NCBI RefSeq assembly: GCF_901709675.1
Contig: NC_051088.1
Location: 9,696,193-9,760,192 of the forward strand
Direction of reading: 5' to 3'
DNA from: Syngnathus acus
Lineage: Eukaryota; Chordata; Actinopteri; Syngnathiformes; Syngnathidae
DNA length: 64,000 nt
In this document: piece after piece, positions 44,401 to 56,400 of the stretch
How the letters are laid out: each line of letters begins with the position of its first letter
How positions within the stretch are numbered: position 1 is the first letter of the stretch
Notes under the pieces: model-generated
The model's database searches: none
What the model was told of the DNA's origin: nothing
What the model saw: only the letters and a program-made list of their open reading frames with translations
Translations under genes and position numbers: made by a program

Positions 44401-47400
44401 TCAATAATTTGTAAAAGGAACTGGCGTATCGATACTGACCACAAGTATCAATTTGTGAAAAAAATTGTGAAATTGGCCGAATTTGGACATGGGTGGATTT
44501 GTCTTGGTTCCACTGATAAGCAATTCCTATTCAACATGTTTGCGTGATATATTACCACCCCCTACAGGACTGGAGTGAAACTTAACAGCTGTCATGATTT
44601 GCCATTAAAACAAATGTAAATTGGAAAACTTCCACCTTGGAACAAGTCTGCACTCTATTGAGTGTCGTCCCCACATAAATTATGTAAGTACGCTATCTGG
44701 TGAGGGTCTATTGAAAAACCATTTTAATTTTCAAATCCTGCTCCATGCTAGATAGTTTGTTGCTTGCGTTTGACTGCCAGAACGTAATCGTTGGTGACCG
44801 ACGTTTCGGGAGGCCGGCTTTAGGCAGAGTTGAGGCCGTGTGGCAGCCAGAGCCTGTTTTGCCTCCATCCACTCTGTAGTTCATCTGTCAGGCCAGCCAG
44901 GACAGGAAATCAAAGCGCAGCAGCCCTGTCTACGTACGGCATTGAGCCAGCGCCCACCACGATGAATGGCCTGTCAGCTGCTCTCTACGCTGCCAATTTA
45001 TTCAACAATAAATTAGGAAATGTCTGGATTCCCTCACCAGACCACACTCTCAATGCGAGGGGCACGCTCAGAGCTGTGGCGACGTCTCGCAGCTTTCAGG
45101 TTGGACAGGTGATTTGTTGTGAGCTTTTGACATTTTTAACCACATTAATGGGGAGGTGGACAAACAGTTGGCCTCTGCTGCGGTTGGCCAGTGAAACCCT
45201 TTTCTTTTAATATAATAGCGACAGATGCATTGGATAAAGACATAGATAGAAACAGAGACAGACAGATTGCAGACAGTAAAAGCATTGATTGCATTTACAC
45301 ACACACACTCGCATGGACGCACATGCACACACACTCGCATGGACGCACATGCACACACGCACACACATATTATTATGTTATTTGTTTATTTATTATTTAT
45401 TCATCACTCTTATTTATTCTTTGTTTGTACCTTCTTGTTTTTATTTTTTGTGTTGTTTACTTGTATGTATATTGTGTATTATGTCTTGTCACCGTGGGAT
45501 AGTGGGAACGTAATTTCGATTTCTTTGTGTCTTGGCATGTGAAGAAATTGACAATAAAGCAGACTTTGACTTTGACACCCATACACACTGTGTAAACAGT
45601 ATAGTAGCACCACTTGTAGTGAATTGTGACAGACCAGTGGTGGAATTTTCCTCCTTCCATCACACGTGTCATAACACAACAAAACACATTGAATGATTTG
45701 TACTCTCCACTTTGAAATTTCTGAAGCGAACAACACTATGTTGCTGGAGAAGAAAAATATATATGGTGTTATCTTGCTGTGGCGTACAGGCCCGTCGACG
45801 GAACTGACAGAACACATCTCATGAAATACGACTGCAGGCTGTCTCACTAAATTCTGAAGTGACTCAGTCAGCCTTCAACAATCAGTAGTGAGCCGCTCTA
45901 TTGATGAATGGCGAATATGCTCCACTGTACTTTATGGACGCCATTGTGTTTCTCTCTTCTGCTGACCAAATGTCATCAAAATTTCTAGGTCGATTTTATC
46001 GGTGAATTAACCCCTGTGCTCTCGAGTTTAGTTGTGCGTTGTGGGGTGGAAAGTCTTCATGAAGCATCACAGTCTGTATGTTTACTGCACAAACACAGTT
46101 CGGTTGGTTGCCCCCTGGTGGTTGGATGACTATCCATTGACTCAAAAGATTAATTTACCACCAAATAATCGCTAAGGATAGTCTTTTAGAATAATCTGAT
46201 CATCAGGCCTTTGCTCAGTTTGCAGTGAGGATGGGGAGAATGTAAAATGTCAATTATTTCTGTTTGTTTGCCACATAAAGGCGTATTCACACAAAGCTGT
46301 TCTACCAACTAATTAATCCAGTCGATTGTTAATCAGAAAATTTTAGTCTAACTCCCATTCCTAATTCAGAGGGCAATTTGATGTAAGCATATTGAATGAC
46401 TTTTAACTCAGGGGACCATGAAAATTGCCACACCCTGAGCATTAAAGTAGGCATGCTAGCAAGGAATCACAAACTTTTCCAAGAAAGTAGCTGATTTCTC
46501 TCGCAGCAACGTTAAAGGTGGCATTTCATATGCAGCGTGAGTGCTGCTTGCCTGGGCTGTAAGGCGGAGGGAGCTATAAAAGTATGAGCATCCTTATGAA
46601 ACAAAATGAAAAGAATTTTTACAGCTCAATCCATTTGGCAGCACACAAAGCTCATAATTCACAGGCCCTCGAATACGAATTCTGTCTGGCTGTCAGCGTC
46701 AACCTCCCCAGTGGATGAGTGTAGTTCAGTGCTCAGTGTATTTCTGCATCGTAATACCCCAGGCAGACAGTGCTGGGCCCTGAAACGGGTCCAGCCCAGG
46801 CTGGGTGGTGCGGATGATTAGTCATGTTCATTCTGTTTCGTGCTCTACTCCATTTTCCGCTTGATGTGCTGATTATATTGTCTGAGAGAGCTGTGATTTG
46901 ATATTAAAGCCACACACATACACACGCACACACACACAATCTTGCCTTGTTGTACTGTACTTTGGGAGTTTAGTCTCTCTGCGTCTTTGCGTTAAATGAA
47001 GATGAGGAAATCCTCGGTGGCTCTGAAATTTGGGCTGTGCACTCGAGTTGTCCGACTTGCGTTGACAGTAGCACTGCTATTTGCATTGTGCTGCAACATT
47101 ATGAACAGAATATTATAAGCTAAACTTATTGCAGAGAAGATGAAATCAGTCAGTGGGATAATTCACAGAATACAAAAGTGAGTTATCTCCACAAATGACA
47201 AAAAAAGTAGCAGTATTTTCTTCACTGCTTATCCTCAGGGTAGGTAGCCCATCTGATTTCTTTTTTTCCCCCTGAAAACATGATCAACTGAACCAAATAC
47301 TGATCATATTATATGTATTAATGATTCAGGTGGCCAGCATCCAGAGGAGACGTTTAAAGCAAAACAATATTTTTTGTCAAAATATGACTTAGGCCAGTAT

Positions 47401-50400
47401 TTTAAGAAGATGATATGTGGAACTGCTAAAACAAAACACTATCCATTCCTTGATGTCAGTCAACCTTTGAATTGTTTTGACTATGAAATTATTATAAACA
47501 GAAATCAAAATAATCTGTCCCACACTCAAATTGTCATAATAAGAATGGCTTTTTCACATTAAATGTGCACAGTAGAAAATGGGATTCATGGAATTGCTCA
47601 TCTAAAGCACTTTGAGCTTTGTGCCATGTGTGAAAAGTGCTGGGTAAATTAACATTGATTGATTGATTGATTGATTGATAAACATGGTATGCTGATAAAT
47701 ATTGCATTTCTGGGGTTTGAATAAAGCAGCGAACCCAAATATTGTTTTTGTGCCAGTTGTCTGCTGTCTGACATGTTCAGCAAGTGAGAATCGGTCAAGG
47801 AGGCCACGGCAACATCTGCCTCATGTACTTGGTGTCCTTAGCCCCGCTACTCGTCTGGCACGTTGCAAACGGCATCTAGGTAATGAGAAGCACTCGGTCG
47901 TCTTGACGAACATATGCTCAGTGGAACGAGATAGCCGTCTGATGTCATACAGAGTCGTCGATGGGGAGGCTGTTAGTGTGGAAGTGCAAGGCTGCTGAAT
48001 TTAGGCTTGAAAAGATGGCTGGCTAGTCCACCTTAACAAAAGGAAGCTGTTCCTTCTTTGCATCTCTTCACATTTCTGTGAACAAGAATTTGGAGCGTGT
48101 CTAAGGGAATTGTTTTGTCCATTCATCCAGAAGAACATTGAGTTAAAAGCCAGTGATTTTGGAGCTGAGAGACAGCTTGTTGGCTCTGCTTCCAGTTCAT
48201 CTCAAAGGTGTTTGTGGGCTTGTTCTCACACACCAGACATTGCATCCTTTATTTTACAGACCTTGCTTTGAGTACTTGGGCTACTTCGAGCATGCATTTT
48301 CTCCTTCTTTGAGTTGGTTCAATTGGGTCAGTCCAATGTTTAACCCAAATTGGGTTGTTTTTAATCCAGTATTAAAAATAGTATATAAATTAATAAAAGT
48401 ATATAAAAGTATTGGAATATACATATTTAAATATTGGAACGAATATAAATTGTTTGAAAAAACTGCTTTAAGTTTTTTACTTAATGACATTATCAAACGT
48501 TTCAAGACTTCGCTGCAGCCTCCTTCAGTTGTTTGTTGGGTTTATTTCCGTCCTATTTTTGCTAATGAGTAGTTTGTGTTCGCTAGTGTCGCAATTCTTT
48601 TTATTTCGTGTTCATGATCATCACTTGTGCCCTCTGGAGGTTGTTGCTCAAGCCTTTTGTAGATTGTTTAGGAGGTGTCAAAATATTTTTGTGATTAAAC
48701 GGCTGTTGTTTCCATCGGTCGACCACTTTCATGTTTGTTATTTAGTACATATCCAGATAATTTCCTTCTTCTTCATGACGTGCCAAATCTTTATTCAGCT
48801 TCACAATTGTTTTCGACCCGTGGACTGGTTTCTACGCCACAATGGAAGACAAGTAGAGCATCTCAAAATTGGGCACAGCTCTTATTAGAGAATTAAACCA
48901 AACACAATAAAAATGTCAGGAATTTACAGTGGCTGGAATCATAATTAGCCTTCCTGAAAAAATAATAGACAATAGTAAATTGGTGTACCCACTTATTGCT
49001 GTTCTTACAGCAGAAAAAGTCGAGAATAATATCTTTGTGTTCGATTTAACGGGTCCAGATTTTATACCGAGTAAGTCAGTTTGTGAGTAAATTGAGACTT
49101 AAATGATCATAATAGTATTCATACATTTTGTGACATTTTTGTTTGGTTCATCGCGCACAGCGGGAGTATTCTGCTGTTCAATAAATATTTGATTATATTA
49201 GTTTTCTGTCAACAACAATCCACTCATCCATCTGTTGGATTAGCAAAACATGCACTCTCGTTCTCTTTCTCACAGCTGCAGCTGAGTTGAAATGGCTTTT
49301 TTTTTAATGAAGCATTGTGCTGCGGTCTGAAAACATGTTTGTCAGTGTGGAGAATGAATTCTCGCACATTGCCGTGGAAATGATAAATTTTAGGCAAACT
49401 TTGAAAGTCACATTACTTGGCAGATGCATGAGGGCCAATAATTTGACAGGGTGCGGCATGACCATATGTGAATGATCTATATACTGTTTTTCATAGAGCT
49501 CCACTTAAATGTGAAATTAATTAGTCTAATTAGGGTACTGTGACTGAATGACTGAATGCGTCAGAGACTGTGCAAAGCAGATCTGGTTGCCAAGCAACGC
49601 AATAAGCGTGGCGCACACTCAACCGAATCCCAGAAACTGATAGCCCATTTTCAGGACTGTGTTGTTTAATTGGCGCTTCAACTCCAAGCTCCATCAGGAT
49701 GTGGCAGAAAAAAGTCCACTGGCGCTGATCTTTCTTTCCACCAATTAAGACGATAGAATGTCAACATTCGGCCATCATTGTAATGTAGTAGAGACACATT
49801 TCCAGTCGTTGGGCAGTCGCTGAGTGTATCAAGGCCAGGTGGCAGCACACCGTTTCTGACGTAAGCACACAGAAGAATATGGTCCCAGGTTGCACCCAGA
49901 TGTTCCTTTAAGCTAACATGACTGCATACTGTTACTTAAATTACCTCATTGTGGCCACTCATTCTAACGTCTACATACATCAGTGGGATCCTTCAACTCT
50001 TGCATCCTCTTTAAGGACCAAATGTTAAGATACTTGTGTTGCACTGCTCTGATGAGTGGGTAAGGTGCATTCTCCCTATTGAATGACATGAAGCCCCCGT
50101 CACATGAATCATATGTTGTCGGAATGATAGAGTACAAGGCGGCAGCGATATAAAGCGCCTTCCAACCTCCCCCGTTCCCACGGCCCACTCACTGCCACAA
50201 GCCCTTGCGCTACCCGTCTCTGCCTTCAGGTTTATTGCATGAAGCCCATTCATCTGTTCAATAGAGAAACACAGCAGACAGCACTGATATCTCACATCAC
50301 CTCCGCCCTCCCAGCAGCTGTAAGCATAAAAGGGCTCGCCTCAGCAAAAGCAACATCGGCTGGGCTGAGAGGCGGTGGCGGCGGTGGTGTTGATGATGGT

Positions 50401-53400
50401 GTAAAGTGAGTGAGCGGAATAATAAATACGCCACATTTCCATTGAGAGAGGCTCCCACGGATTGTATTGGTTTTTCTAAATTGCTGAAATGTATCACGGT
50501 GATTTTTCAGAGCCAACACAGTTCACACCAATGGCAGTTAAGACTAACCCTGAAGGTGGTAACGACTTCATAATCCAAGTTTTTATCATGCTTGGCTGGT
50601 GAGGGAAAATAATTGGCTCACTGAAAACAGGCAAAATATATATAGTATGGTTGAAAACAATCAATTTTGCAAATGTTGGTCAACCTCTATCTCATTTATG
50701 TGTTTTTATTGTTTGGTTGGTGAAAATGTTGAGATTCTCCTCTGTTCTCACCCTGACTTGCAATTAAACCTCTTGAACGTCTCTCCAACTGCTCACAGCA
50801 CCTCATAAACTATTTGTGGTGATCAAAAACCTGTTTTTTGTCTTTTGGGGGGCGACTTGATTATTTCCAGTTGAAGCTTTGCGAGTCGAGTTGCAACAGT
50901 TTTAAAGAGTTTATCTCATGGAAAGTGCAATATTGCTTCTCCGAGCTACTTTTATATTGCTATCAGTTTGCCACTGAAGGAAAAAGGTTTGACTGTGAAT
51001 ACACTTTGTACGTGGAATTTGTTTTATTTACAGTATTATACTCAACAATATTTAAGGTTAGCTTCTCTAAGGCAAGGAATTGCTTTCACCTGACAAAATC
51101 TGCTGTCTGTCGTCTTTCAGCTGAGCGCTGACGCGTTGTGATTACATGGTGGTTATTCATAGAACACAACAACCATTAGCGACTAATCGTTCTGTTAAAA
51201 GCACCGGCAAGACAACATAAAAGACAATTAAATAGCTTCCCTCTGGTTTTCAAGTCATTTCATTGACAGAACAACTGTCTTTATGTTTAATGCTTAGTGG
51301 AGATGGGAGCTTTGAAATGCCACACGGGGGAGAAAAGTTCATCATTGACATGCATTTTGACTTCCACTGTTGTGTACTATTTTTGGGTGCGATTTGTAAT
51401 CAACAACCCACATTTGCTTGCGTATTTTTGTTTTAGCAAAGCAATAACAATCAGTTGAAATAGTGTTGTTTCACAAGAAAGTACGTCAAAAACGACAAAA
51501 TAATATTTTGACTACCATGTCTAGCTTGTCTTCTACCTGTTTGAGCTCAAATCTGACAGGTTTTTTTTGTTCTTCTCTTCCAGGCAATCTTTATGTATTT
51601 TTATACAACATAAACTAATTTAGCAATGAAACTTGAAATGAAATCAACCCACAATGTCTTTAGCAATATTAGATGTTTGTCATGACAAATCTTTAATTGA
51701 CTTCAATTTCAGACAGTTTTGGGTGACATGGAGAAAAAAAACTGTACTTAAAACAAAAAGGCATTCGAGCCATTTTTTGGCAGTCTGGGAGCAATGAAAT
51801 CACTTTTTCCTATTTGAGGCTTTTGTTGCTGCCTTCCAACAGCACTTGTTCTGCAATGTGTCCATTAGAGGCTCATTATACTAATGCTGCTCACCGCTGT
51901 GCTTCGCAGGCCAGTTGGCGGTGGGAACCTGCGAGATAGTCATGCTCAACAGGGACAGCAGCGTTCCCAGACGGACCATCGCCAGGCAGACAGCCCGCTG
52001 TGCCTGCCGGAGAGGTCAGATTGCCGGCACTACACGGGCCAGGCCGGCATGTGTCGATGGTATGTTCTCAAAAACGTTTAGTGAGCTCTGTTGTTTATTT
52101 TTCATTGTTTTCAAAGCCGTTGAAGATATATAATAGTATTAAAACGCCTTAAGAATGTCTTCTTTTGTTTTCAAGGCTGTTGAAGATATTATATAATAGT
52201 ATTATGAAGCCTTAAGAAAGTCTTCTTTTGTTTTTGGAATTTGTTTACGGTCCTAATCCAATTCTCCTATCAGTCATCAAACCTCAATATCTCACTTTTT
52301 TTTATTACTTCTGTACAACATTACATCATTGTGCGACAGTTGGATTAGCAGCCATAGATTTTTATCAGGATATTTATATAAGACCTCTTAAATTAAAACT
52401 GAACTTCTCCATTTCAATCAAATGTCCATTATTTGATCTCAATTCTATTGTGTTGAATAAAGGCAAATTTCTCTTTTACCTTTCATTTTACTTTTAATTT
52501 GACTTAAAATGTACTTTTCATTCAACTTTTAATTGGATTATTACAGTAAATCCTCAGAGTCTGGAGCTCAGCTCAACAGTTGCTCTCTGAGCAACGCGTT
52601 CACCGTCCTATTCATTCACTTTAGTTGTTTCAAATGTGCTGTTAAATCAGCCTTCTCCTCAGCTGTTTATTAACGCCAGCTAAATAAGGATCACTCACGG
52701 CGCCGAGGGTGAGTTAGATAAGCTTTAATGCACGATGGCCTGTCTGGGTTATCAGACCATATCTGGCGGAACGTGACAGACGGGCTTTAACGGAGGTTGA
52801 CACAGTCGAGCTGATTGGATCTCCCAATATCACAATGACATGCACCACGAGCCCCATTAGTTCCAATGACTCATAGCATCTAATAGCCTCCACACCGCAT
52901 GCCTGGCGTCACCTTCGTGGTTTTTAACTGCCTCCGACGCTCAACAGACGCACCCCCCTTGCCTCCCTCTAAACACTGAACAGATACGAATTAGCTTAGA
53001 GAGAACTATGATTAAAGCAGGCGGAAATTGATTTTCACTGGTTTCCCGCTGCACTGCACCCTGTACTCCATTAGTGGCCAGTGCATTAAAGACTGAATCT
53101 GTTGCTCGCAGCCTCATTGAAATGCTTCCCGCGGACAGCTGATGGGCTCCAACGTAGCAAAGCTTTTAAGTAGAATTCTTCATGTTGCGGGAGAAGGCAA
53201 TGGGGCGAATTCCTTCCAATATTCTCTCTGACCTTTTTGCCCCAAGTATAGCGTTCCAATGTGGATTACCATAGATAGGCTTTTGCCCTTCTGAGCATAC
53301 CACTTTTCTGAATCATGTTTATTCATTGATACCTCTCACTGACTCTTCAGAATATGTATTTTGGAATTTGTATTCTTTGAAACCTTTGTTGACAAACAAG

Positions 53401-56400
53401 GTCTTACTGTCTTGCGAGTCAATTTAATATTTTATTGAGGATTTCTATTCATTTTCTTTTAATCGTTCGGCCGTAATTAAAACATACAGCCGCCTCCGCT
53501 CACCGTCGCACAAAACTGTCTAAAATGCTTTGCTTGATCGCTCGTTGTAGGCAGCAGCGGGTACTAAGCGTTTCGATCTTCCACGCTTGGTGATTTGAAT
53601 CATTACAAATTGGACCAGATTATTTTTTTGTCATCCAGCATTTCTAGTGCTTGCTCATGACTGAAGGAAGTTAGGGATTACAAGATGGAGTTTAAACTTC
53701 AGCGAGTGTTCGCTCCCATCCTGAAGGTTTTACGCTGCTAAGCTCCTGTTCCAAACATCCGTTTTAAGTCATTTAAGACATTCCACCTGTAAATCCTCAC
53801 AACTCTTGACGAGTAATGAATGAGTTTGTGTCTTCTTGTGCGTTGTCTTGGAAGTGATTGGTGCTTGGACCTCCTTTAATTCTGATCAAAGTCTCTACCT
53901 GCTTTCTCACAGCTTGTTGGTGACTTTTAGCATTACTCTGCTTCCAAGAGAGAAGTAAGGCTTTCTTTTGCAGCCAAACCTCATGTATTTGAAACTCTAA
54001 CTTTGCTGTAATGAACCGAAAGTAAAATCCATGGCTTACTTTCTCAAGTGTAGCCTTTGGCACATTTTCTCATTTACAACAGCGTGCAGCTGGTGGCTTA
54101 ATGAAAGAGAACTGGGCTAATATTTTGAATCTCCCCCATCCTGTTTGAATTCACACTTACTGACTCATGCACAAGTCCAACATGGGGTAGATTAGTTTGG
54201 TGAGAGATACAACTATTTTTTGTTTGTGATGACCATTGCAATGAGTATAGCACAACTGTTGGAAAAGAATGGAGTTCCATGGGCTAGTATAAGTTGCGTG
54301 TACTCTGCCCCAAGTTTTGTACCACAAACTGGTGTAGACTACTTAATAATTAAATTGTCGTGGGCATGTGAAGTCCTTTGAGACGATTCGGTGATTGGGC
54401 TATATAAATAAATTTGACAAACTTTCTTAATAACTTAACAGGCTAGACTGGTTTGGAGGTGTAGTTGCTATTCTATTTAGTTTGTCTTCTCAAGGCATTT
54501 AATGCTAATTTGTCAGAAAAAAGTTCTTCTGCATAGATAAAAAACACTTTTGTAAGTAGAATTTAGAAATTTTGAATTGATTGCGCATTTTCCCAATTTC
54601 ATGCTCATTTCCATGTCTTTTATCTCATGCTTGGGGCACATTCAACTTTCTTTTCCTCTGTTTTGACCTTTTCTTGACAATGTCTGAACACTACATCTCC
54701 AAGCTCTAACGCTAATCTTTTCCCCAAGCTGTCTACTTTTCCCTGCTGGCACTCCGGTTGCCATACTGCCACACTATTATCGCATGTGGCTTGATAGTCG
54801 TCATGATAAGAGTCGGCAGTGAGACTGTTTGTGTTCTGGCTCCAAGCTTTTATGTACGTTTTGCAAAGACGTCAGACATTTTACAGATACTCATTTTTAT
54901 TTTGCCGATAGTGCAGCCTCAAAATTTCCCCATTGTTTTAATAAATATATAGATGTTTTCTACAGTACTAATTCCATGAGTGCTTGAAGCTCAATTATTG
55001 TGCTGTTCCCAGACGTTCACATTGTCTCCTCGACAAAGACAATTTTTTTAGCTAAGTTATTATTATTATTATTATTATTATTATCATTATTATTATGCAT
55101 CACCGTGACCAAAGAGGCAGTCATTGGTATACTTTTATTGACAAGGCCCTGGATTACATGGCCTCTTATGCCCTGAGATCCAATGATCAGATGGTGCTTC
55201 CTGTTGTTTTTGCCCGCACACAGCTCTTTGTGCGTAGAATATTCTACAAAGAGACTCAAAGATGACTGAGTTTTTATCCTTAAATGCTTTTGTTGGGGAG
55301 CCTGAGGACTGTATAGGGCAGGGGTCGGGAACCTATGGCTCGCGAGCCAGATATGGCTCTTTTGGTGACTGCGTCTGGATCGCGGATAAATCTGATATCT
55401 GTAGACCTTTGAAGTACTATCTATCAGTCCTGGCGATGGCATTGGCTTTTTTCCTTATTACAAGTCGATCGGTGTTGCATTTCCTTTCTCCTAGCATTAA
55501 AACAAACACTGAAGAAATAAGGGAAAAATACTGTCACTGAACAAAATAATGAACATGAGGGTAATCCACATTTTATTTTCAATGTCAAAACATAACTACC
55601 AACTAAAACACAATTGGACAAGTTGGAGCGCTTCAGCTTTTCACAGCCTGGAACAAGTCATGGCATCGCATTGAAGAAGTAACAAGGTCACCGTACAGTG
55701 CGGCAGCCTGAAGACGCATTTATTTTAATCTGACCTCCACCATTCTGGGATGAAGTCGGACGCGCTCCCTGGTTAGTCAGCATTCCCGCCGCTTTGCCAA
55801 CTCAGCTCTTTTATATTCTCTCAGCTCTGGAAATTGAGTTTTGCTGGCCCAGTCATGTACTCTGAACTACATGTGCAACTGACTGATAAATTTGCACTCT
55901 GACTGACGCATGTTAGAATGAAAATTCACAGAGGGTTTTCTGGAGAAAGGCCACTGGAGCACTTCTGTGGGCTTAACTGTGAAATTCCAGGTACGACTTG
56001 TAAATAGGCTCCTTGTAAATAGTACTCCTTGTTGGGCTTGTTGAGATAACCCATCACCAGGTGGTTTTATTACTCTGCTGATGAGATAAACCATATTCAT
56101 TGAAGCAAGCTTGAAATGCTCTTGTGGTAACACCCGCTCTTCTCGACGTTCGACAATCATCATCCCTTTCTATCAATTTGCCAACTATGGTACCTTGTTC
56201 CACAAAAGGCTGCCCATGGGCGGGAAGAGGGAAGTAGGAGTGTTGGACCCGGCCAGGTCCGTTGAGAGCTGATAACCTTTCCCTGTTTTTTTTGCACACT
56301 GTGTAAAGAACAATCAGCGCTTATCGTTGTGCACCACAGGCGGATGCTAATTCAATGTCACGCAGACACAGCTCAGAGGGGCTACGAGAGCGTCGCTCGC

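Larger units (their letters stand above)
41490..51909. other. tafa5 intron 1, 10.4 kb
   Basis: A long first intron typical of TAFA genes. It holds a GCAT repeat (41666-41698), a CpG-containing stretch near 43560-43640, repeat tails (45480-45578, 47600-47683), CA-rich arrays (45297-45367, 46911-46939), a reverse copy of the AACCCAA element (48310-48372) and a hAT transposase fragment (49304-49504). I did not find the alternative first exon that makes human isoform 1. The frames at 44830-45210, 47702-47998 and 48153-48888 show no known domain. Confidence 0.7.

Noticed and set aside
45068-45542. Overlapping frames rich in His-Thr or Cys-Val
   Set aside because: Translation of the CA-rich minisatellite and of a retroelement tail.
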